A stretch of DNA of 64,000 nucleotides from Actinomadura syzygii (GTDB lineage Bacteria; Actinomycetota; Actinomycetes; Streptosporangiales; Streptosporangiaceae): the NCBI RefSeq assembly GCF_008085905.1, contig NZ_VSFF01000002.1, positions 186,001 to 250,000 of the forward strand, in the 5' to 3' direction. The notes beneath the pieces are model-generated. The model saw only the letters and a program-made list of their open reading frames with translations, did not search any database and was not told the origin of the DNA. How positions within the stretch are numbered: the stretch's first letter is position 1; each line of letters starts with the position of its first letter. Of the stretch, positions 44,053 through 52,666 are shown in pieces. The position numbers and the translations under genes were made by a program.

Positions 44053-44556
44053 ATGAACGCCACCTCGAACCAGCCGACCGCGCCCGTCCTTGTCCGCGCC
44101 GAGCACGCCGAGTCCCTCCAGGACGGCGCGACGAGCCTGATCACCCTGCTCGCCGACGCGGACGCGACGGGCGGCGCGCTCACCGCCAACAAGGCCACGC
44201 TCCACAAGGGCTCGCCGGGCGCTCCCGCGCACTTCCACACCAAGGCCACCGAGATGTTCCTCGTCCTCGACGGCTCACTGCGCGTCCTGGTGGACGAGGA
44301 GATCGTGACCCTGGGCAAGGGCGACTTCCTGACCGTCCCGCCGACCGTGCCGCACGCCTTCGCGCCCGCCCCCGGTCAGGCTGCCGAACTGCTGGTGGTC
44401 TTCACGCCCGGTCTGCAGCGCTTCGACTACTACCGGCTGCTGGAGCGCGTCTACCAGGGCGAGGCCACGGTGCAGGACATCCGCGACAGCTCGCAGCAGT
44501 ACGACAACCACTACTTCGAGAGCCCCGTGTGGTCGAAGGCGCTCGCCGAAGGCTGA
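44053..44556 (+). CDS. Cupin-domain protein
   Basis: 167 residues. PAHFHTKATEMFLVLDGSLRV carries the first cupin motif with His, His and Glu metal ligands. VPPTVPHAFAP carries the second His. The group includes dioxygenases and sugar isomerases; the function here is unknown. ACGGAGGATCC precedes the start. Its end is convergent with the MocR gene, with a CTGAAC/GTTCAG repeat at 44553-44576. Confidence 0.8.
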   Translation: MNATSNQPTAPVLVRAEHAESLQDGATSLITLLADADATGGALTANKATLHKGSPGAPAHFHTKATEMFLVLDGSLRVLVDEEIVTLGKGDFLTVPPTVPHAFAPAPGQAAELLVVFTPGLQRFDYYRLLERVYQGEATVQDIRDSSQQYDNHYFESPVWSKALAEG

Positions 44557-44572
44557 ACCCGCGGAATGTCGT

Positions 44573-45985
44573 TCAGACGTCCGAAAGAACTCGGCACAGC
44601 GCGTGGAGCGCCGGTCGATAGCGGTGTTCGGACGGTGCGGCGTAGCCGACGACCAGGCCGTCTTGGTGCGGTTCGGGGCTCCCCGGGTGTCGGAACGCCG
44701 CCAGGCCGTCGAGCGCCACGCCCGCCCGCGCGGCCGCCTCGACGGCGGCCGCCTCGGTGCCGGGCGGCAGGCGCAGGACCGCGTGCAGCCCGGCCGCGAT
44801 CCCGGTCACGGCGACGTGCGGGGCGCGCTCGGCCAGCGCCGCGACGAGCAGGTCGCGGCGGGCGCGGTAGCGCTGCCGCATGCGGCGGACGTGCTTGTCG
44901 TACTGCCCGGACTCGATGAACGCCGCGAGCGCGAGCTGGTCGGTGACGCCCGTCCAAGCCTCGCGCAGGCCCTTGGCGGCCAGCAGATCGTCGACGAGAT
45001 GCGGTGGCAGGACCATCCAGCCGAGCCGGATCGCCGGGGAAAGGCTCTTGCTGACCGAGCCGATGTAGACGACATGGTCGGGATCGAGCCCCTGGACGGC
45101 GCCCACGGGTTCCCGGTCGTAGCGGAACTCGCCGTCGTAGTCGTCCTCCAGCACCACGCCGCCCCGGCCGCGCGCCCAGTCGACGGCCTCGGCGCGGCGC
45201 GCCGGAAGCAGCGGGCCGCCGGTCGGGAACTGGTGGGCCGGAGTGAGCAGGACGGCGCGCGCGCCGCGCGCCGACGCCAGTTGGTCGGTGCGCGCGCCTT
45301 GGTCGTCCAGGCCCAGGGGGAGCGTGCGCGCTCCGGCGTCGGCGAGGATGCCGCGGTGGAACGGCAGGCCGTACGGTTCGACGGCGAGCGGCCCGGACAG
45401 CACGCCGCCGCCGAAGAGCAGCCGCAGCCCATGCGCGAACCCGGCGCAGACGACGATCTGGTCGGGTGTGGCCGTCACACCGCGCGCCCGCGCGAGGTAT
45501 CCGGCGAGCGCCCGGCGCAGTTCGGGACGCCCGTGCGGGTCGGCGGGCGCGAAGGCGTCGTGCGGCGCCGCGGTGATCGCGCGGCGGACGGCCGCGCCCC
45601 AGGCGGCGCGGGGGAAGGACGTCGCGTCGGGCTGCCCCTGCCGGAGGTCGTGGGAGGCGGGCTCGCGCTCGGGGGATTTCCGCGGGACGGGCCTCGGCCT
45701 GGCCGCGACGCGCTCGGCCACCCGGGTGCCGGAGCCCTGCCGGGCGGTCAGCCATCCCTCGGCGACCAGTTCGGCGTAGGCGTCCGCGACCGTGTTGCGG
45801 GCGACGCCCAGGTCGGCGGCCAGCGAACGGTACGGCGGCAGCCGGGTCCCGGGCGCGAGCCGCCCACTGCGCACGGCCGCGCGCAGCCCCGCCGCCACCG
45901 CCGCCCGCCGAGGCCCCGAGGCCGACACCTCGAGATGCAGGTCGGCTCCCGCCTCCCTAGCGGAATTGACCCGAGACTCCGGCAC
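44573..45985 (-). CDS. MocR/PdxR-type GntR-aminotransferase regulator
   Basis: About 470 residues. The N-terminal GntR winged helix is LPPYRSLAADLGVARNTVADAYAEL. The C-terminal part is a fold-type I aminotransferase, with VVLEDDYDGEFRYD (PLP-binding Asp and Tyr) and the Schiff-base Lys in GSVSKSLSPAIRLGW. Such proteins sense PLP or use it as cofactor. No vitamin B6 synthesis genes are adjacent. The start is GTG at 45985 or, 12 bases earlier, 45997. Confidence 0.85.
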   Translation of the reverse strand: MPESRVNSAREAGADLHLEVSASGPRRAAVAAGLRAAVRSGRLAPGTRLPPYRSLAADLGVARNTVADAYAELVAEGWLTARQGSGTRVAERVAARPRPVPRKSPEREPASHDLRQGQPDATSFPRAAWGAAVRRAITAAPHDAFAPADPHGRPELRRALAGYLARARGVTATPDQIVVCAGFAHGLRLLFGGGVLSGPLAVEPYGLPFHRGILADAGARTLPLGLDDQGARTDQLASARGARAVLLTPAHQFPTGGPLLPARRAEAVDWARGRGGVVLEDDYDGEFRYDREPVGAVQGLDPDHVVYIGSVSKSLSPAIRLGWMVLPPHLVDDLLAAKGLREAWTGVTDQLALAAFIESGQYDKHVRRMRQRYRARRDLLVAALAERAPHVAVTGIAAGLHAVLRLPPGTEAAAVEAAARAGVALDGLAAFRHPGSPEPHQDGLVVGYAAPSEHRYRPALHALCRVLSDV

Positions 45986-46044
45986 CTGACCACCCACCTC
46001 ACCCGGTCTCTTGACCGCCAAGGCTAATGGCCGACCGGCAGGGA

Positions 46045-46425
46045 TCAGACGGGTGGGGCGACGGCGGCCATGGCTCGGGCCTGCGAGACCATCTGCGCTG
46101 CCCAAGATCCGCTTTGCGGGCCGGGCGGGAACTGGACGGTGTGATACAGCCCCGGGCCGGTCACCGATACGGACACGAACCCCGAATAACGGCGTTCTTT
46201 CATCAGCAGGAAAAGCAGGCCGAGAAGGCAGAACCACACGAATATGATCGTCAGGACGATCGCGACGGTCGGGATTCCCTCGTGGACGTAGGTGGAGTCC
46301 TGCACCGTCCAAACCGTGCCGTTGAGCGGGTACTGGCCGTGCGGAACGATTACGTGAGTGGACGTGAGCGAGATGTCCCCTATGGCCAGCAGGACCGGCT
46401 GGTTGCCCATTGGGTACATGCTCAC
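46045..46425 (-). CDS. Small membrane protein of unknown function
   Basis: 126 residues from GTG 46425 (GAGGAG upstream); ATG 46419 is an alternative. One strong membrane segment (about 65-87, IVLTIIFVWFCLLGLLFLLM) separates an N-terminal part with HGQYPLNGTVWTVQD from a C-terminal part with FVSVSVTGPGLYHTVQFPP. A similar layout occurs in actinomycete proteins of unknown role. It lies upstream of the MocR gene on the same strand. Confidence 0.6.
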   Translation of the reverse strand: MSMYPMGNQPVLLAIGDISLTSTHVIVPHGQYPLNGTVWTVQDSTYVHEGIPTVAIVLTIIFVWFCLLGLLFLLMKERRYSGFVSVSVTGPGLYHTVQFPPGPQSGSWAAQMVSQARAMAAVAPPV

Positions 46426-46620
46426 AGTGCACCATCTCCTCACGGCGGAACGTCCCGTACGGTTAAGTCGAATAATCCCCGAGTGGACGCCGCTTCATAG
46501 GAAGCCCGCACACCCCCGTCGAAGACGTGACCCGTCCGAGTTCAACCTGTGACGGGTGCCGCATCAAGGCAGAACGACACTCTTGTCCTGGCGACATCGC
46601 CCGCTGGGCGTGAAGACGGA

Positions 46621-47148
46621 TCAGGGTGTCGGGGCGGTTCGGGCGCGGTGGCGGCGGACGGCGTCGCGGTTGGCGCACCGGTGGGAGCAGTAGCGCTGGC
46701 GTCCGAGACGGGTCGTGTCGGCGAAGATCGTGGTGCATTCGCGGACGGCGCACCGCCCGAGCCGGTGCATGCCCCGTCCGGCCAGGTGCAGCGCGGTGCC
46801 GACGGGGATCAGCGCGGACAGCACGGTGCCGAGCGGCTGGAGGTCGTCGCGGTAGTGCAGGTGCCAGCCGCTGCCCGCGTGGTCGGTCAGCCGGGGGTAG
46901 GCCACGGCCGCCGCGAGCAGCCGGTTGACCCGCTCGGCGCGCTCGGATTCGGCCGCCGCGTCAACGATCTTCTCCCACTCTTCCAGGAGGGCCAGGGTCT
47001 GGTCCAGGTCGGGCGATGTGACCGGGCGTTCGACCACCAGTCCGGCGGCGTGGCAGCGGTGCGCGAGTTCTGCGGCTGTCGCGGGACGCCGGTTGGCCAG
47101 GTCGGCGGCCAGCTTCACGGCATCCGCGCCGTAAGGGTTGAGATGCAT
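46621..47148 (-). CDS. CGNR zinc-finger (ABATE-type) protein, probable regulator
   Basis: 175 residues. The C-terminal CGNR-type zinc finger is visible as RCAVRECTTIF then YCSHRCANRDAVRRHR. The N-terminal helical part is the stress-linked ABATE region. The start Met at 47148 lies four bases after the TAATAG-like box, so the message may be leaderless. It is divergent from the GNAT-MFS operon across 17 bases, which makes that operon its likely target. Confidence 0.75.
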   Translation of the reverse strand: MHLNPYGADAVKLAADLANRRPATAAELAHRCHAAGLVVERPVTSPDLDQTLALLEEWEKIVDAAAESERAERVNRLLAAAVAYPRLTDHAGSGWHLHYRDDLQPLGTVLSALIPVGTALHLAGRGMHRLGRCAVRECTTIFADTTRLGRQRYCSHRCANRDAVRRHRARTAPTP

Positions 47149-47165
47149 AAGCCTATTACAGCACC

Positions 47166-47672
47166 GTGGGCGCCATGGCACCTGGCACCCTGGTCCGGCA
47201 GGCGACGGAGACCGACATCGCCGAGCTCGTCCGCCTCCGCGCGCTGCTGTTCGACACCCTCGGCGGCGACTTCTTCAACCCGTCCTCAGCGGGCGATGAA
47301 TGGCGCGACGCGCTGGCCCGAGTCTTCAGGGAGAAGCTGAAGGACGACGACGCGCAGATCCTGGTCGTGGACGGCGACGGCGGTGGTGGTGGCGGTGGTG
47401 GCCTGGCCGCCTGCGGCATCGGGACCGTCGAGCAATGGTTCCCCGGACCGCACTCGCGCAACGGCCGCATCGGGCACGTAATCGGCATGGTCACCGATCC
47501 GGCGCACCGGCGGCGAGGCCACGGACGCGCGATCATGCAGGGCCTGCTCACCTGGTTCCGCGAACGCGACGCCGTCCGAGTGGATCTGTACGCCTCGCAC
47601 GACGGGGAACCGCTCTACCGGGAACTCGGCTTCTTCGACCATCCCGATCCCGCATTGTGCTGGCGCCCGTGA
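47166..47672 (+). CDS. GNAT-family N-acetyltransferase
   Basis: 168 residues. VTDPAHRRRGHGRAIM is the acetyl-CoA loop (motif A) and LYRELGFFDHP is motif B. A run of eight Gly (about residues 72-79) interrupts a loop and is probably disordered. Its stop overlaps the GTG start of the MFS gene (GTGA), so the enzyme and exporter are co-made. Start: GTG 47166 or ATG 47175. Confidence 0.8.
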   Translation: MGAMAPGTLVRQATETDIAELVRLRALLFDTLGGDFFNPSSAGDEWRDALARVFREKLKDDDAQILVVDGDGGGGGGGGLAACGIGTVEQWFPGPHSRNGRIGHVIGMVTDPAHRRRGHGRAIMQGLLTWFRERDAVRVDLYASHDGEPLYRELGFFDHPDPALCWRP

Positions 47673-48904
47673 CGGACGTCCGCCCACACCCGCCGACCGG
47701 CGCCGGGCCGTTGCACCACGCTCCGCGATACCGGTGGACCATCCTCGGTGTCGCCACCTTCGCCCAGGCCGCGTCCGGCTTCTTCGTCCAGGGCATCGGC
47801 GCGATGGGCGTCCATCTCCAACGCGACCTGCACCTGAGTACGGCGCAGTTGGGATTGCTGCTCTCGGCCGCCCAGCTGGTTCCCCTGGTCGGGCTGCTGG
47901 TGGCCGGGGAACTCCTCGACCGCTACAACGAGCGCTGGGTCGTCGGCGCGGGCGCGAGCGTCGTCGCCGTGAGCCTCGGCCTGGGCAGCATGGCGCCGGG
48001 ATACGTGTCGCTGCTCCTCGTCCTGCTGATGGTCGGCGCGGGGTACAGCACCGCCCAGCCCGGCGGTAGCAAATCGGTAGCGTCCTGGTTCGACGAGTCT
48101 CAGCGCGGACTGGCGATGGGCATACGTCAGGCGGGCGTGCCGCTCGGCGGGGTGTTCGCCGCCGCCGTGATGCCCATCCTCGCCGCCGCCCTCGGCTGGC
48201 GGGCCACGCTCACGGTCGGCGGGCTCGTCGCGCTCGCGGGAGCGGTCGCGTTCATGGGGTTCTACCGCAGGCCGCCCGTCCATGGCCCTCCCCAGGAGCG
48301 CAGACAGCAGGACGTCACGCTCAGGGCCCGGCTGCGGATACTCCGCCAACCGTCCATGGTGAGGATCATCCTCTCCGGGGTGTGTCTGGTCTCCGTGCAC
48401 AGCGCCGTGGGCGTCCTGACCGTCCTGCATCTCCACGAGACGGCGTCTATTGGGGCGGGCGACGCGGCCCTCGTCCTCGTGGCGGCTCAAGCGGCGGGCG
48501 CCGCCGGACGAGTCTGCCTCGCGGCGTGGAGCGACCGCAGTGGATCCGGACGCTATGCAACCGTCATGACCTGCATGGTCGCCGTGACAGCAGGGATGAC
48601 GGCCCTGATGACCCCCGCCGGACACTCACCCATCGCGGCTTCCCTCCTGTTCCTCTGGCTCGGATTCTTCGGAATCGGCTGGTACGGCCCATGGGTCGCC
48701 CACCTGGTCGAATCGGCGCCGCGCGGCCAGACCGGATTCGCCCTCGGCCTGGTCATGGCCGTCACCCAGATCGCCATCATCCTCGCCCCGCCGTCCCTGG
48801 GCCTGCTCAAGGACGCGACCCACAGCTTCACACCGGTCTGGGGCGTCCTCTCCGCGATGACCGTCCTTGCCCTGGTAATCACGGCTCGCGGCGGACGCCG
48901 TTAG
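47669..48904 (+). CDS. MFS transporter
   Basis: 411 residues with 12 predicted membrane segments. The loop after segment 2 reads GELLDRYNERWVV, a form of the MFS motif A, and SWFDESQRGLAMGIRQAGVPLGG is typical of the cyanate/aromatic acid transporter branch. The GTG start is coupled to the GNAT gene. The substrate is unknown; a modified small molecule acetylated by the partner is possible. Confidence 0.8.
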   Translation: MTDVRPHPPTGAGPLHHAPRYRWTILGVATFAQAASGFFVQGIGAMGVHLQRDLHLSTAQLGLLLSAAQLVPLVGLLVAGELLDRYNERWVVGAGASVVAVSLGLGSMAPGYVSLLLVLLMVGAGYSTAQPGGSKSVASWFDESQRGLAMGIRQAGVPLGGVFAAAVMPILAAALGWRATLTVGGLVALAGAVAFMGFYRRPPVHGPPQERRQQDVTLRARLRILRQPSMVRIILSGVCLVSVHSAVGVLTVLHLHETASIGAGDAALVLVAAQAAGAAGRVCLAAWSDRSGSGRYATVMTCMVAVTAGMTALMTPAGHSPIAASLLFLWLGFFGIGWYGPWVAHLVESAPRGQTGFALGLVMAVTQIAIILAPPSLGLLKDATHSFTPVWGVLSAMTVLALVITARGGRR

Positions 48905-48979
48905 GGCCCTGGTGATGAGTTCTCGCGCCTGGACCCGTCTTACCTGTGAAAGGACGCGACGAAGCGGAAGGGTGACGTC

Positions 48980-49969
48980 ATGAGCGCGAATTCGCTGCTG
49001 GAGGAGCTGGGCGTGAGCGGTCTGGACGAGGTCGACGAGCCGGTGTTCTCAGGGCTGGCGGAGCGGCACCGGCGGGAGCTGCACGTGCACTGCTACCGGA
49101 TGCTCGGGTCGTTCGAGGACGCCGAGGACACCGTCCAGGAAACGTTCCTGCGTGCCTGGCGGCGGCGGGAGACCTTCGTGGGACGGTCGACGTTCCGGGC
49201 CTGGCTGTACCGGATCGCCACCAACGCCTGCCTAGACCTGCTCGCCAGACGCCGCCCGGAGCCCGCGTCCGGCGGCGAGGTGCCGTGGCTTCAGCCCTAC
49301 CCGGACCGGCTGCTGGACGAGCTGCCCGCCGGCGATGCCGACGAGCCGGAGAGCGTCGCCGTCGCGCGGGAGACGATCGAGCTGGCGTACCTGGTCGCGG
49401 TCCAGCACCTCGCGCCGCGCCCGCGGGCCGTGCTGATCCTGCGGGACGTGCTCGGCTGGCCCGCGAAGGACGTCGCGGAACTCCTCGGAGACTCGGTCAA
49501 CTCCGTGAACAGCGCGTTGCAGCGGGCCCGCGCCGGCATGCGGGAGCACCTGCCCGCCGAGCGCCAGGACTGGACGGGCGGCGCGGAGGACGCCGAAACA
49601 CGCGAACTGGTGCGCCGCTACACCGAAGCCAGCGTGGCCACGGACATCGACGGCCTCACGGCGCTACTTCGGGAGGACGCCCGCTTCTCGATGCCGCCCA
49701 CGCCGGGCTTGCACGTCGGCCGTGACACGATCGTGAACGGCTGGGCCGACAGCGGCTTCGAGGACCTGAAGGGCCTGCGCGGCGTCCAGACCGCCGTGAA
49801 CCGGCAGCCCGCCGTGGCCTTCTACCAGTGGCGCGAGCGCGAGGGTGCGTACCTGCCTCTGACGATCGACGTCCTGCGCGTCACCGGCGGCACGATCACC
49901 GAGATCATCACCTTCCACGACGACCGGTTCCCGCAGCTCGGTCTGCCCGAGCGCCTCCCGGCGGAGTAG
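48980..49969 (+). CDS. ECF sigma factor with SnoaL-like C-terminal domain
   Basis: 329 residues. Region 2 reads HCYRMLGSFEDAEDTVQETFLRAWR and region 4 LAPRPRAVLILRDVLGWPAKDVAELL. Residues about 205-325 form a SnoaL-like domain, as in the ECF groups with a fused regulatory extension (SigX5/SigJ-like). These usually lack a classical anti-sigma factor, and the extension tunes activity. It is followed after 5 bases by a cupin-like frame. Confidence 0.85.
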   Translation: MSANSLLEELGVSGLDEVDEPVFSGLAERHRRELHVHCYRMLGSFEDAEDTVQETFLRAWRRRETFVGRSTFRAWLYRIATNACLDLLARRRPEPASGGEVPWLQPYPDRLLDELPAGDADEPESVAVARETIELAYLVAVQHLAPRPRAVLILRDVLGWPAKDVAELLGDSVNSVNSALQRARAGMREHLPAERQDWTGGAEDAETRELVRRYTEASVATDIDGLTALLREDARFSMPPTPGLHVGRDTIVNGWADSGFEDLKGLRGVQTAVNRQPAVAFYQWREREGAYLPLTIDVLRVTGGTITEIITFHDDRFPQLGLPERLPAE

Positions 49970-49974
49970 CCCCC

Positions 49975-50673
49975 GTGCGGACGGTCGCGCTGCGCGGCGG
50001 CGCGCGTGTCGCGGTGGACGCCACCGAATGGCGCGACGCGTTCGGCGTCGTCACTCACGGGCGCGTGCAATTGGAACTCCGCAATGGCGACCCCGGCCCG
50101 GTCCTCGGCCCTGACGCGGGGTTCTGGCTCCGCGGCACCGGCGTCCGAGCCCTGCGCAACCCCGACCGCCACACGGCGAAAGTGCGCATCGTCACCCGCC
50201 ACTCAACGAACCCCGACGCGAGTCACCGATCAATGGAGCACAACATGAACGACACCGGGATCGTCACAGCCCCGTCAACGCACCGGATGCGCGGCCTCGC
50301 GACCACCGGCTTGATCGCCACCCTCGCGGCAATGGCAGCCACCACCCTCGCCGCCGCGCTAGCCCAGGCCGCCGGAGCCAACTTCGAAATCCCCGACGGC
50401 GGCGAGTCAATCCCGCTTCCCGGCTTCGCCGTAGTAACCGGCTTCTTCTCCATCGTGGGCACCGTAATCGCCGCCGTACTCCTCCGCTGGAGCGCTCGCC
50501 CCGCCACACGATTCCTCTGGACGACGGTGCCCCTAACCGCGATCTCCCTAATCCCACCCGTCATTTCCGGGGCGAACACCGCCACAACCACGGCTCTCCT
50601 AGCCCTGCACCTCATCCCCGCGACGATAATGATCCCCACCCTGACCCGACGCCTCCGCACCCGCACCCCGTGA
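49975..50673 (+). CDS. Cupin-like small protein in frame with a DUF6069 membrane protein
   Basis: One open frame of 232 codons holds two units. From GTG 49975, residues 1-75 resemble the small cupin-like proteins often found after sigJ-type genes (VDATEWRDAFGVV, LRGTGVRALRNPD). Residues 91-232 form a four-helix membrane protein of the DUF6069 type (TTGLIATLAAMAATTL, PLPGFAVVTGFFSIVGTVI). A second start, ATG 50245 with GGAG upstream, would make the membrane protein alone. No stop separates the units, so both a fusion and an internal start are possible. Confidence 0.6.
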   Translation: MRTVALRGGARVAVDATEWRDAFGVVTHGRVQLELRNGDPGPVLGPDAGFWLRGTGVRALRNPDRHTAKVRIVTRHSTNPDASHRSMEHNMNDTGIVTAPSTHRMRGLATTGLIATLAAMAATTLAAALAQAAGANFEIPDGGESIPLPGFAVVTGFFSIVGTVIAAVLLRWSARPATRFLWTTVPLTAISLIPPVISGANTATTTALLALHLIPATIMIPTLTRRLRTRTP

Positions 50674-50736
50674 CAACGAGCCCGCCGCACCACCCGAGCC
50701 GCTGACCGGTCTCTTGGGCACCCTCGCCAAGCCGGT

Positions 50737-51192
50737 TCAGTGGCATGTTCGGTCGCTGCCGACGACGGCCAGGAACACGATCGTCCCGCCGATGAGCCAT
50801 TGGCTGTAGGACGGCCAGCAGCCGGTCTCGATGGCTCGCAACGCGCGCGCCGCGCGCCCTTCGCTGCTGACCCATTCAGGGACGGGCGTCATCGCTTTCT
50901 CCCGCGCTTGGTCCCATTCGCCGATCAGCCAGTCGCGGGCGGTCTGTGGGTCGGCGCGGACAGCTGCGATGAAGCGTGGCGACTTGATGAGCCAGTCGAC
51001 CGTCCGTGTAGGTGGGCGGTCTGGGCTGTTGAGGTCGAGGGTGTCGGTCTTGCCGAGCCGTTCCCATTCCTGCCCGCTGCCTGACCATTTGTAGCAGTGG
51101 AAATGCGTCGGTTGGACGGAGGACGGCCCGGTCGTATCGGGTGCGATCCGATGTGTCACGGCGTGCGTCAGTTCCCGCCCATGTTGTTGCAT
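50737..51192 (-). CDS. Partner protein of the duplicated pair, copy A
   Basis: 151 residues. Soluble N-terminal part with HFHCYKWSGSGQEWERLGKTD and LIGEWDQAREKAMTPVPEW, then one membrane-like segment (WLIGGTIVFLAVVG) and the end SDRTCH. It begins inside the last 25 bases of the upstream glycine-rich-domain-like gene in another frame. I do not recognise the family. It is about 90 percent identical to the product at 54906-55361. Confidence 0.7.
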   Translation of the reverse strand: MQQHGRELTHAVTHRIAPDTTGPSSVQPTHFHCYKWSGSGQEWERLGKTDTLDLNSPDRPPTRTVDWLIKSPRFIAAVRADPQTARDWLIGEWDQAREKAMTPVPEWVSSEGRAARALRAIETGCWPSYSQWLIGGTIVFLAVVGSDRTCH

Positions 51193-51641
51193 TCCGGCGG
51201 GCAGCAGGGGGATCGCTCGCCGTGCCAGAACTCCACGTCCACCCGATATCCGGTCGCGACCAGTTGCGGGATCGTGGTTTCGAGGGCCTCGCCGTTCAGC
51301 ATGGCTTCGTCCTGGTAGGGCACGTGATGGATGTATTCACCCGCGTGGTGCAGGCAGAATTCGCCGTACGCCTGCGAACGCAGAATGAACGCATGCCACG
51401 CGGGGTCGACCGGCGAGGTCGGCGCGATCCGCTGCCACGGCCGTCCTTCCCGGCGCGCCCGGACGATCTCCGCCTGCGCCTTGAGAAACACAAGCGCCTG
51501 CCCCATCATCCGCTCGGCGTAATCACGGGTGACATGATGAGACCGCCGCAGATCCTCAACCAGAAGCCCCCACACCTCAGGGGGAACCAACTCCCGCGGA
51601 TCTCTGGCGGCCTGTACCGCCCGGTTTATGGCAATGGTCAT
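51168..51641 (-). CDS. Glycine-rich-domain-like (GRDP-type) protein, copy A
   Basis: 157 residues. SPVDPAWHAFILRSQAYGEFC with a following HAGEYIHHVP resembles the conserved WHAFI core of glycine-rich-domain-containing proteins. The end CCPPECNN is Cys-rich and might bind metal or be modified. The start at 51641 has CGGAGG upstream. The partner gene starts within its last codons. A second copy lies at 55337-55810 and a truncated one at 19776-20012. Confidence 0.65.
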   Translation of the reverse strand: MTIAINRAVQAARDPRELVPPEVWGLLVEDLRRSHHVTRDYAERMMGQALVFLKAQAEIVRARREGRPWQRIAPTSPVDPAWHAFILRSQAYGEFCLHHAGEYIHHVPYQDEAMLNGEALETTIPQLVATGYRVDVEFWHGERSPCCPPECNNMGGN

Positions 51642-51727
51642 CGTTGACCTCCGGCAGGGCGCTTCACGGGGTGTGCGCGCCTTCACGAGGACAGGACTAC
51701 GTCCGTCCGCGCCTCGTAGCCAGAAAG

Positions 51728-51789
51728 TTCACACAGATTCACACCACGTGCTCGGGTTCCTTGACCAGCACGTTCGCAACCGGTCAAGG
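51728..51789. promoter_or_regulatory. Repeats in the divergent promoter of the DUF6879 fusion gene
   Basis: TTCACAC occurs twice exactly 10 bases apart (51728-51734, 51738-51744). CCTTGACC (51759-51766) and GGTCAAGG (51782-51789) form a perfect 8-bp inverted repeat with a 15-base spacer. They lie between the GRDP-like gene (-) and the DUF6879 fusion gene (+). Confidence 0.4.
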
Positions 51790-51850
51790 TCGGGACGCCA
51801 CGGCACTACGGGTTGGCGAAACGAAGCCCGTCCCAACTGAGGAGCACGTG

Positions 51851-52666
51851 ATGACGGACAGCCCCCGCCCGCAGGACGGCCCGGACGGCTCCGGCGCCGA
51901 CGGAGCCCGACAGGCCACCGACCTGGACTTCGTCGGGATGGACGGCGACTCCCCGTCCAACAAGTGCCCCGCCGTCCTCGCCGTTCCCGGAACCGGAGAC
52001 CTGCTGCAGGTCGGCCGGAAGATCACCGATCCCGACACCCTCGCAATGATCGGTCGGCACACCGATATCGCTGACGACGAGGTCGCCATCTGGACGCCCG
52101 CCAACCTCAAGCCCGCCCTCCTCGAAGCGCTCAGCGGCAACTACGCGCCGGAGCAGACCGGGCCGGGCGAGCCGTCCTTCGAGGATCTCCTCGCCGCCAC
52201 TGTCCGGTCCGTGGTGCACCTGGAGGCCCGCGACACCTACGACCCCACCAGTCCGGAGTTCTTGAAATGGCAGCAGGACGGCGACACTGCCTATGACTGG
52301 GACTCGTGGGTCGCCCTTGTCGGTGCCGCGGTCGACAGGGGGGTGCGGTTCCGGCGGCTGCGGATCGTGTCCGAGCCGGTCAGCGATTACATCCGCTGGG
52401 AGCACGCCATCAGCTACGGCAACGTCAGAGCAGGCGAGGAACTGCGATGGCTGCCCCGCCACCTGGCCTTCGACCTGCCGCACCCGGTCGCTGACTTCTT
52501 CCTCTGGGACCAGCGGCTCATCGCCTACAACTTCACCGCGGGCAATGGCGTCGACACAGGCCGAATGGAGTACGTGGCCGATCCCCGCCGCATCGTTCCG
52601 GTGGTGGGGATGTTCGAAATGCTGTGGGAACGCGGTGTTCCGCACTCTGACTACACGCCGTCCTGA
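51851..52666 (+). CDS. Fusion of a small VTDP-type protein with DUF6879
   Basis: 271 residues. Residues about 24-100 (NKCPAVLAVPGTGDLL, KITDPDTLAMI, DDEVAIWTPANL) resemble the stand-alone 62-residue protein at 57256-57444 (CPTVFR, TVTDQATLSQL, DHETAVFLPDSV). Residues about 108-270 are DUF6879 (VHLEARDTYDPTSPEF, RRLRIVSEPVSDYIRWEHAI, FFLWDQRLIAY). GAGGAGCACGTG precedes the start. Fusion suggests the two proteins act together with the Scr1-type regulator, whose gene converges on this one with a 16-base overlap. Confidence 0.7.
   Translation: MTDSPRPQDGPDGSGADGARQATDLDFVGMDGDSPSNKCPAVLAVPGTGDLLQVGRKITDPDTLAMIGRHTDIADDEVAIWTPANLKPALLEALSGNYAPEQTGPGEPSFEDLLAATVRSVVHLEARDTYDPTSPEFLKWQQDGDTAYDWDSWVALVGAAVDRGVRFRRLRIVSEPVSDYIRWEHAISYGNVRAGEELRWLPRHLAFDLPHPVADFFLWDQRLIAYNFTAGNGVDTGRMEYVADPRRIVPVVGMFEMLWERGVPHSDYTPS

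Larger units (their letters stand above)
50737..51641 (-). repeat. Duplicated two-gene segment, copy A (copy B 54906-55810)
   Basis: Both segments are 905 bases long, in the same orientation, and differ by scattered substitutions with no visible length change. They are separated by about 3.3 kb holding an Scr1/DUF6879 module and a methyltransferase gene. Confidence 0.8.
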
